NCBI GenBank assembly: GCA_963750295.1
Contig: CAVVPY010000001.1
Location: 1-64,000 of the forward strand
Direction of reading: 5' to 3'
DNA from: CAVVPY01 sp963750295
GTDB lineage: Bacteria; Actinomycetota; Actinomycetes; Mycobacteriales; Jatrophihabitantaceae
DNA length: 64,000 nt
The notes beneath the pieces were generated by a model. The model saw nothing but the letters and a program-made list of their open reading frames with translations. It made no database searches and had not been told where the DNA came from. Shown piece by piece: positions 58,323-64,000 of the stretch. Numbering within the stretch: the stretch's first letter is position 1; each line of letters begins with the position of its first letter. Position numbers and translations under genes: made by a program.

Positions 58323-59026
58323 TGGACTCTCGCGGGGCTCGGTGCCGTCCAGGCGTCGACCTGGTCGATGAGTTCGGCGGCGAGCGTCGCCAGCAGAGCA
58401 GCACCCTCTTGTGCGGTGGCGCCGGTGGGATCGCCCAGCACGCCGTTGCTGCTCACCGCGCGCACGCCGCCGTCCCGCAACGCGGTGAGGATCTCGGCGA
58501 GTGGCCGCAGCTCACCCGGACCGGCGGCGTCGATGCGGACCCGGCCGGGGGCAACGGCCAGTTGCATGGCCGTCTCGGTGCGACCGGCGTGCGGGTGCCC
58601 GTCCCAGCTCGGCGTGTACACCGTGACGTCGCGTCCCTCGGTGCGCAGCAGGTCGACCGCACGGGCGACCGGCTCGGCGTTGCCACCGTGAGCGGACACC
58701 AGCAACACGTGCCGGAACGTCTCGGACGCCGAGCGGACGAGTTCGACGAGCACCAGTTCGGTCGCCCGCTGGCCGATCGACAGCGTCCCGGCGAAGCCTT
58801 GGTGTTCCCCGCTCGACCCGTACGCGACGGGCGGGGCGATCACGACGTCGCGTACCGCGGCGAGCCGCTCGCACAGTGCCACCGCGATGTCGGTGTCGGT
58901 CGACAACGGCAGGTGCGGTCCGTGCTGCTCGGTGGCGCCCACCGGCACGGCGAGCACCGTCCCGTCCTGGGACGCGGACTCGAGCTCGGGCCAGGTGAGG
59001 TCGGCGAGCCAGACGGAACGGGTCAC
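58319..59026 (-). CDS. mftE: Mycofactocin peptidase MftE (creatininase family)
   Basis: Intact, 235 residues; GTG start overlapping the mftC stop (GTGA). Creatininase-family motifs: LAVPVGATEQHGPHLPLSTD (metal ligands) and GSSGEHQGFAGTLSIG, then SAHGGNAEPVARAV. It releases the C-terminal Val-Tyr dipeptide after MftC action. Follows mftC in a coupled operon. Confidence 0.9.
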   Translation of the reverse strand: MTRSVWLADLTWPELESASQDGTVLAVPVGATEQHGPHLPLSTDTDIAVALCERLAAVRDVVIAPPVAYGSSGEHQGFAGTLSIGQRATELVLVELVRSASETFRHVLLVSAHGGNAEPVARAVDLLRTEGRDVTVYTPSWDGHPHAGRTETAMQLAVAPGRVRIDAAGPGELRPLAEILTALRDGGVRAVSSNGVLGDPTGATAQEGAALLATLAAELIDQVDAWTAPSPARVQ

Positions 59027-60252
59027 GGACCGGTGGGCACGAAGCCGGCGAGCGGGTTCGGGTCGCAGGCGGGCGCGGCCGCGGTCGGGTCCGGCGGGCG
59101 CGGGCCGAGCGTGACCGGGATCGGAGTCGTGGCGCGGCCGCGATGGGAGTGGTCGAGCGAGGGCTTCGGCGCGGACCCGACCGCAACCCCGGCCAGTGCC
59201 GCCTCGCCGTAGCCCTTCACGCACTCGGGGTCAGGCCCGTCCAGCGGTAACCCGGTGAAGAATTTCGCCGCCATGCACCCGCCACGGCACGTGTCGAACG
59301 CCGAGCAGGACGTGCACGTACCGCCGGTCTGCGGCGAGCGCAGTTCCTGGAACAGGTCGGACTCGCGCCACACACTCGCGAAGCCGCCGGGGCCGCGGAC
59401 GTTTCCGGCCAGGAAGTTCTCATGGATCGCGAAGGGGCAGGCATACACATCGCCCACAGGATCGATCAGGCACACCACCCGCCCGGCACCGCACAGGTTC
59501 AGGCCGGGCAGTGCGTCACCGAACGCGGCGAGGTGGAAGAACGAGTCACCGGTGAGGACGTTGTCGCCATGGGCGACCAGCCAGTCGTAGAGCTCGCGCT
59601 GCTGGGCGGCGGTGACATGTAGTTGGTCCCACACGTCGGCGCCTCGCCCGGACGGGCGCAGCCGGGTGATGCGCAACTGGGCGTCGAAACGGTCGGCGAT
59701 CGCCTTGAACGCATCGAGCTGCGAGACGTTCTCGCGCGTCATGACCACCGAGATCTTGAACCCGCGAAAACCCGCGTCGGCCAGGTTCTGCATCGCGTGC
59801 AGAGCGGTTTCGTACGAGCCGGCGCCGCGCACGGCGTCGTTGACCTCGGCAGTGGCACCGTCGAGGGAGATCTGCACGTCGACGTAGTCACTGCTCGCGA
59901 GTCGTCGCGCGACGTCGGCCGTGATCTTGATGCCGTTGGTGGAGAACTTCACGCCGACGTGGTGCTCGGTGGCGTAGTCGACGAGTTCCCAGAAGTCAGC
60001 GCGCACGGTGGGCTCGCCGCCGCCGATGTTGACGTAGAAGACCTGCATCCGTTCGAGCTCGTCGATCACGGCCTTGCACTCTGAGGTGGTCAGCTCGCGC
60101 GGGTCGCGCCGCCCGGACGAGGACAGGCAATGCACGCACGAGAGGTTGCAAGCGTAGGTCAGTTCCCAGGTCAGGCAGATCGGGGCGTCCAGGCCGAACT
60201 CGAACTCGTCCACCAACGGGCGGACCCGCGACCCTCCGGCAACCGTGGTCAT
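59023..60252 (-). CDS. mftC: Mycofactocin radical SAM maturase MftC
   Basis: Intact, 409 residues from the ATG at 60,252, which overlaps the mftB stop (ATGA). The radical SAM cluster motif CNLSCVHC places Cys at 35, 39 and 42. GGGEPTVR and a C-terminal SPASM region (CTSCSAFDTCRGGCMAAKFF) with auxiliary cluster Cys residues follow. It decarboxylates and cross-links the C-terminal Val and Tyr of MftA. The C-terminus carries an extra Pro-rich tail of about 45 residues. Confidence 0.95.
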   Translation of the reverse strand: MTTVAGGSRVRPLVDEFEFGLDAPICLTWELTYACNLSCVHCLSSSGRRDPRELTTSECKAVIDELERMQVFYVNIGGGEPTVRADFWELVDYATEHHVGVKFSTNGIKITADVARRLASSDYVDVQISLDGATAEVNDAVRGAGSYETALHAMQNLADAGFRGFKISVVMTRENVSQLDAFKAIADRFDAQLRITRLRPSGRGADVWDQLHVTAAQQRELYDWLVAHGDNVLTGDSFFHLAAFGDALPGLNLCGAGRVVCLIDPVGDVYACPFAIHENFLAGNVRGPGGFASVWRESDLFQELRSPQTGGTCTSCSAFDTCRGGCMAAKFFTGLPLDGPDPECVKGYGEAALAGVAVGSAPKPSLDHSHRGRATTPIPVTLGPRPPDPTAAAPACDPNPLAGFVPTGP

Positions 60253-60548
60253 GGCGTCCTCTCGCAGATCGTCGATGACCCGGCCAAGGTGGCCAGGGCG
60301 CTGTGGTAGCTGGGCAGGTCCGCCGCGCCGACCCCTGCCGCGGCGCACGCCGCGCGCGCGGACGGGTGTGCGTCGAGCGAGCGGACGATCTCGAGCAGGG
60401 TGGTGTTCTTCAGGAACGACAACCGCCGGGTGCCGAAGTGGTAGACCAGCGCGCCGAAGCGCTCCGGGCGGATCGACACCTGCGGGTGCAGCCGCCAGGC
60501 GGCGTCGAGGTCGAGATCGGCCCCACGCAGTGCGGCGCTAGTAGACAC
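60249..60548 (-). CDS. mftB: Mycofactocin peptide chaperone MftB
   Basis: 99 residues; the likely GTG start lies within the last codons of mftA (overlap of 11 bases). RRE-type peptide-binding fold: WRLHPQVSIRPERFGALVYH and FGTRRLSFLKNTTLLEIVRS. It binds the MftA precursor and presents it to MftC. Confidence 0.85.
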   Translation of the reverse strand: MSTSAALRGADLDLDAAWRLHPQVSIRPERFGALVYHFGTRRLSFLKNTTLLEIVRSLDAHPSARAACAAAGVGAADLPSYHSALATLAGSSTICERTP

Positions 60549-60663
60549 CGCACATGCCGTCGATCGAGACCTCTTCCACGAGCACGTCCTCGACCAGGGC
60601 GTCCTGGGCTGGCGCGGCGGCTGAGCTGTCCGGCGTGTCGGTGGTGGTGGTGTCGTCAGCCAT
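60538..60663 (-). CDS. mftA: Mycofactocin precursor peptide MftA
   Basis: 41 residues, too short for usual gene finders. Starts MADDTTTTDTPDSSAAAPAQ and ends in the hallmark core IDGMCGVY (residues 34-41). The final Val-Tyr is the part turned into mycofactocin. The leader carries the acidic VEDVLVEEVS stretch recognised by MftB. Confidence 0.95.
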   Translation of the reverse strand: MADDTTTTDTPDSSAAAPAQDALVEDVLVEEVSIDGMCGVY

Positions 60664-60700
60664 GGACGTGTCCTCTCGTCGGCCGTTGCCAATTACGGCA

Positions 60701-60737
60701 CGGGGTGTCAGATTGTGTGAAGAGTAACGTCACCCCG
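60701..60737. promoter_or_regulatory. Probable MftR operator in the mftR-mftA intergenic region
   Basis: CGGGGTG (60,701) and CACCCCG (60,731) form a perfect 7-base inverted repeat separated by 23 bases, with TGTCA and a TAACGTCA half-site inside. It overlaps the mftR start and the likely mftA promoter. Confidence 0.6.
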
Positions 60738-61414
60738 TGACGAAAACAAGGGTCGCGCGCACGAATGGCGGTGCGATGACAGGTCTTGAGCTGCGCGATG
60801 CGGCGCCGCGACGAGGGCGGCCGCCCGGCACGACCGCGCGCACGCTCGAACTGATCGCCCTCGACCTGTTCACCGCGCAGGGGTTCGAGCGGACCACCGT
60901 GGAGCAGATCGCCGCGGCGGCGGGAGTGAGCCGGCGGACGTTCTTCCGGTACTTCGACACCAAGGCCGATGTGCTCTGGCACGAGTTCGACCGGGAGGTC
61001 GAAGCGCTCGAGGAGGCCTTCGCCGAGATCGACGACGACCTCGACGTCATGGACGCCATCAGGCAGGTGGTCGTCGGCGTCAACCGGTACCGGGTGGCCG
61101 ACGTCGCCGAGTTGCGCATGCGCGTCAACCTCATCGCAGCGCCGGAACTGCAGGCCAGTGCCGCTGCGCACTACGACGCCTGGGAGCGGGCGGTGAGCGC
61201 GTTCGCGGCGAGCCGTTGCGGGCAGCCACCCGATTCCCTTGTGCCGCTGGCAATCGGTCGCACCACGCTGGCCGCGAGTCGGGCCGCGTTCGATCACTGG
61301 GTGGCCCGTGCCGACCGCGACCTCACGGTCGAACTGGACGAGGCGCTGCGCGCCCTGGGTGCGGGGTTCCGGCTGGGCGACGGGCCGCACACTCAACACG
61401 ATCGTCGACCATGA
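60737..61414 (+). CDS. mftR: Mycofactocin system TetR-family regulator MftR
   Basis: Intact, 225 residues, GTG start at 60,737. The TetR helix-turn-helix reads LIALDLFTAQGFERTTVEQI and AAAAGVSRRTFFRYFDTKAD. Divergent from mftA, the standard arrangement. It should repress the mft operon until an acyl-CoA-type ligand binds. Confidence 0.9.
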   Translation: MTKTRVARTNGGAMTGLELRDAAPRRGRPPGTTARTLELIALDLFTAQGFERTTVEQIAAAAGVSRRTFFRYFDTKADVLWHEFDREVEALEEAFAEIDDDLDVMDAIRQVVVGVNRYRVADVAELRMRVNLIAAPELQASAAAHYDAWERAVSAFAASRCGQPPDSLVPLAIGRTTLAASRAAFDHWVARADRDLTVELDEALRALGAGFRLGDGPHTQHDRRP

Positions 61415-61440
61415 GGTACGGCCGTCATACCGAAACACGG

Positions 61441-61659
61441 ATGACGGGCCTGAACCTGTCGGTGCGCGCGACGTCGATCTGGGACCTGCTAGCCGCGCGG
61501 ATCTGTGCCGCCGCGTCCGGCGGACAGTTGCTCGTCACGCAGACCGTCTGCGATCTCGTCGAGGGGTCTCGGGTGACGGCATCGGACCTGGGCGAGTTCG
61601 CGCTCAAGGGCTTCAGCACGCCACGGCGTCTGTTTTCCGTGGTCGGTCACGAGCGATGA
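61441..61659 (+). pseudogene. C-terminal fragment of a class III adenylate/guanylate cyclase
   Basis: Text WDLLAARICAAASGGQLLVT, QTVCDLVEGSRVTASDLGEF and ALKGFSTPRRLFSVV matches the end of bacterial class III cyclase domains. The catalytic metal and base-binding residues are missing. Overlaps the end of the isomerase-family gene on the other strand. Confidence 0.6.
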
Positions 61660-62279
61660 GCCTCGAGATCGTCGACGCCTGCGCCGGTCAGGTTCGCCGC
61701 GGCCGAGGTGCGGCCGGTCAGCAGGAGCAGTAGTTCCAGGGCTGGACCGGCGACCTCCGGGCCGTTGCCGACGGACCAGTCGGCGTCGGTCGCGGTGAGG
61801 GTGAGTCCGCCGAGTCTGCGGCGGGCGCGGAAGGGCCAGCCGAGTTCCCAGACGCGGTCCAGCCCGGCGGCGCTGTCCTCGGCCGGGACGGCGAACTCGC
61901 GGTGCAGCGGGCGGACGATGTCCTGGCTGTGCACGACCAGGTCGAACAGGGCGTTGCGCGTGTCCAGAGTTTTCGCGGTGCGTCGCGAGTCGGCGTGTTC
62001 GCGGATGCGCGCGATGACTGCCGGTGCGGGCTGGGAGCCGTACCGGATCGCCAGCACCGTGTTGATGCGGTTCGGGTTGAAGCGCGCTCGCGGTGCGACT
62101 GCGAGCATCTCCCGAGTGGTGATCGTCGGGACGAGGGACAGATGCCCGGCCACGTCACGTACCCGCCAGCCGCGGCACAGGGACGGGGCATCCAACTCGG
62201 ACGGGCTCAGTGACTGGAGAAGATCCGCGATGCGCCGTCGCATCTTGCCGACCGCTGCCCAGTACTCGTCCGGCGCCAT
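61647..62279 (-). CDS. Maleylpyruvate isomerase-family mycothiol-dependent protein (TIGR03083 type)
   Basis: Intact, 210 residues. DinB/MDMPI helical bundle with the expected residues: SLCRGWRVRDVAGHLSLVPT (metal-binding His) and DLVVHSQDIVRPL. Such proteins conjugate or isomerise with mycothiol as cofactor; the substrate is unknown. Divergent from the MarR gene across a shared operator. Confidence 0.8.
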   Translation of the reverse strand: MAPDEYWAAVGKMRRRIADLLQSLSPSELDAPSLCRGWRVRDVAGHLSLVPTITTREMLAVAPRARFNPNRINTVLAIRYGSQPAPAVIARIREHADSRRTAKTLDTRNALFDLVVHSQDIVRPLHREFAVPAEDSAAGLDRVWELGWPFRARRRLGGLTLTATDADWSVGNGPEVAGPALELLLLLTGRTSAAANLTGAGVDDLEAHRS

Positions 62280-62290
62280 GCGCCCTCCTT

Positions 62291-62330
62291 AGTCCGAAAT
62301 CCGGACCAAATGTAGTCCGGGTTTCGGACT
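62291..62330. promoter_or_regulatory. MarR-type operator, long inverted repeat
   Basis: AGTCCGAAATCCGGAC and GTCCGGGTTTCGGACT are inverted copies with one mismatched base pair, centred on CAAATGTA. It fills the gap between the divergent genes, so the MarR protein probably controls both. Confidence 0.8.
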
Positions 62331-62348
62331 TTTGCAATGATGGCGGTT

Positions 62349-62816
62349 ATGGCACCGGGCGCTGAGCGTGACGCGGGGGGAGACCTCAACCTGGGACTGC
62401 TGCTGTTCATTCCTTACCGCCACATGGAATCGGCCGTGCTGTCCGCGCTCAAGGCGCACGGGCACGATCTTCCGCTCAACCAGGCGCGCGTGTTCCAGCG
62501 GATCGACCCGCTGGGCTCCCGACTGAGCGAGCTCGCCCGGGCCGCCCAGCTGAGTAAGCAGACGGTCGGCTCGATCGTGGATCAACTGGAGGCGGCCGGT
62601 TACGTCGAGCGCATCGCTGACCCGGTCGACGGGCGCGCTCGGCTCGTTGCCATGACGGCCACCGGCCGCGAGCTCGTCGAGCTGAGCCTTCCCGTGATCG
62701 AGGACATCGAAGCCGCTTGGGAACAGCACCTCGGCCCGGCCCGCATGAGCCAGCTGCGGCGCACGCTCGCCGCGTTGCGCGCGATCACCGACGCCTTTGC
62801 GCTGCCTCGCGATTGA
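62349..62816 (+). CDS. MarR-family transcriptional regulator
   Basis: 155 residues from the ATG at 62,349 (two further upstream in-frame ATGs exist). Winged helix: LSELARAAQLSKQTVGSIVD and QLEAAGYVERIADPVDGRAR (wing). Ligand unknown, presumably an aromatic compound or electrophile given the neighbour. Confidence 0.9.
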   Translation: MAPGAERDAGGDLNLGLLLFIPYRHMESAVLSALKAHGHDLPLNQARVFQRIDPLGSRLSELARAAQLSKQTVGSIVDQLEAAGYVERIADPVDGRARLVAMTATGRELVELSLPVIEDIEAAWEQHLGPARMSQLRRTLAALRAITDAFALPRD

Positions 62817-63129
62817 CGTCCGCGATCGGTCCGGTGGTCGTCGAGCCCTACCGGCCAAGCCTCGCGGTCGGACAGCGTGAGTCGCCAGGCACGCGGTCTT
62901 GACGAACGCGTACGGACCGGTGATCGACACCTTGGCGATGTTGGTCAGGGGAGTGGCCACCCCCCACAGCCCGAAGCGCACCCGCAATTCGTATCGGTGA
63001 CGGCGCTTGGATCATTGCTGATGAACTCGCCGTCGCGCGCCGGCATGGTGCTCGCTATCGCCTCGTTCAGGATTGCGGCATCGTCACCGAGTTCGCCGGC
63101 TTTCTGCCCAACCGGCTGCGGACTGAGGT
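62817..63129 (-). pseudogene. Gap with a remnant of a small actinobacterial gene
   Basis: Minus-strand text near 62,985-62,870 (LWGVATPLTNIAKVSITGPY, AFVKTA) resembles the middle of a conserved small hypothetical protein, but both ends are missing and the frame breaks. The rest of the gap shows nothing. Confidence 0.4.
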
Positions 63130-64000
63130 TCAGCTCGGCGGTCGTGTGGGCGTCGGGCACGCGGGCAGGTTGTTCGGAACCGAATCGACAACCTTCGATT
63201 CCTGGACCACGGATCGGAACAGCCGCTGATCCTGAGCGCTCTGTTCCTGCAACACCCGCGAGGTGGCGCGGTCGAAGAACAGGGACTCCACCCCGTACTG
63301 GAACGGCAGGTCCACTCGGATCGCCGGCCGTCCTGCGCTGTCGCGAGAATCCGCCGTCACCTGCAGGCCGCTGGTCTGAGCGAGCATGCGGAACGTTGTC
63401 GAGCGTAGGTCAGGCGAGGCCAGCCCTGTCCGAAGCAGACTTCCGGCGTCGATGAACCGGTTCTCGACCCCCCGAAGGTCGCCACTGGGATGGCTGTCCA
63501 GGTAGGACGCCAGCTGATCGGGGTCTGTCGGCAGCGCGTCCAGTTCGGCGGCAGACATGTTCTCGTAGGTGGAAACCCCACTGGGCGAAGGCTGATGCGA
63601 GTACTTCCTCAAGCACGCCTCATCGCGACCGAGCGCCCGGTACAGCCACACCGTGCCGTCCGGGGCCGTCCATTGCTCGCTGGACGTGCGCTCCAGATTC
63701 CCTACGCGCGAGGCGGCGGGTACGACCTGGGCGCCGTCGGCCAGCGTCTGCTCGCTGTCTTGCCGCACATAGGCGAACTGGCCCGGATCAACCGATCCGC
63801 CCTCGCGGCCTGCCGTGAGGGCCAGCTCGTGCAGCGTCGCCGCCGCAGCCCGGTCAGGGCCACCTGGCGAGCCGGCCGGAAGCACAAGTCCTACGGTCAC
63901 GGCCGCCGCGGCCGCACAGGCAGCGAGCGCCGCGATCCGTCCCCACCGTCGACCGCTGGAAGGCACGCGGTGCTTCATTCGGGACGGTTGCGTGCTGGTG
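63130..64000 (-). CDS. CU044_5270-family protein, N-terminus outside the window
   Basis: At least 282 residues. A basic segment and one transmembrane helix (AALAACAAAAAVTVGLVLPA) are followed by an extracytoplasmic domain with QFAYVRQDSEQTLADG and a LPTDPDQLASYLDSH stretch, matching the CU044_5270 family. The frame stays open upstream of the first ATG (63,978), so the start probably lies beyond the window. Such genes usually follow an ECF sigma factor gene. Confidence 0.75.
   Translation of the reverse strand, partial: TSTQPSRMKHRVPSSGRRWGRIAALAACAAAAAVTVGLVLPAGSPGGPDRAAAATLHELALTAGREGGSVDPGQFAYVRQDSEQTLADGAQVVPAASRVGNLERTSSEQWTAPDGTVWLYRALGRDEACLRKYSHQPSPSGVSTYENMSAAELDALPTDPDQLASYLDSHPSGDLRGVENRFIDAGSLLRTGLASPDLRSTTFRMLAQTSGLQVTADSRDSAGRPAIRVDLPFQYGVESLFFDRATSRVLQEQSAQDQRLFRSVVQESKVVDSVPNNLPACPTPTRPPS

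Overview
The window is two unrelated genomes placed end to end. Bases 1 to about 27,155 are AT-rich and come from a Bacteroidota bacterium, most likely Chitinophagaceae. The evidence is TonB-dependent and beta-barrel outer-membrane proteins, a type IX secretion C-terminal signal, DUF3078 and DUF3347 proteins, a glycoside hydrolase family 109-type oxidoreductase and a TamB homologue. Bases from about 27,155 to 64,000 are GC-rich and come from an actinobacterium. The evidence is a mycofactocin locus, SpoIIE-type phosphatase, LAL-type LuxR regulator, SHOCT protein, mycothiol-dependent isomerase family protein and CU044_5270 protein. The switch falls inside the TamB gene within a few tens of bases, so I read it as a chimeric contig and not as one chromosome. 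Many genes in both halves carry single-base frameshifts, which points to uncorrected long-read sequence. Broken housekeeping genes such as valS are therefore more likely sequence errors than real pseudogenes.

Bacteroidota half. 1-6.6 kb: outer-membrane and envelope genes (beta-barrel protein, HD hydrolase, beta-propeller protein, PAP2 phosphatase, DUF3347 lipoprotein, TonB receptor). 6.7-9.7 kb: small proteins, a Lys-rich histone-like protein, RlmB, a GNAT and a second PAP2 phosphatase. 9.7-15.9 kb: valS, an amidohydrolase, and an exonuclease plus GIY-YIG protein. 16-27 kb: a secreted M4 peptidase, a tail-fibre-like protein, a GH109-type enzyme, two tandem DUF3078 proteins, a methyltransferase and the truncated tamB.

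Actinobacterial half. 27.2-35.9 kb is a tightly overlapping minus-strand operon: YbjN-like protein, RecB-like PD-(D/E)XK nuclease, unknown protein, SF1 helicase, unknown protein, phospholipase-D-type nuclease, unknown protein. The gene set suggests a mobile-island nucleic-acid defence system. I cannot match it to a named system, and it is the best candidate here for something undescribed. At its right edge (36.3-36.5 kb) lies a roughly 180-base element ending in a tmRNA (ssrA) 3' end, the kind of site used by integrases. A second, decayed copy in the same orientation lies at 53.8-54.0 kb. Between the copies are toxin-antitoxin modules and remnants (Fic fragment, RHH/Doc, AbiEi/AbiEii fragments, HipBA), integrase and IS110 remnants, and ordinary chromosomal-type genes (SpoIIE phosphatase, ArsR plus SRPBCC, ECF sigma factor plus partner, LuxR regulator, ABC exporter).

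54-64 kb appears to be core chromosome: a secreted sialidase-like beta-propeller, then a mycofactocin cluster (mftR divergent from mftA-B-C-E-SDR-D) lacking mftF, a mycothiol-dependent isomerase family gene divergent from a MarR regulator across a clear operator, and a partial CU044_5270 gene.
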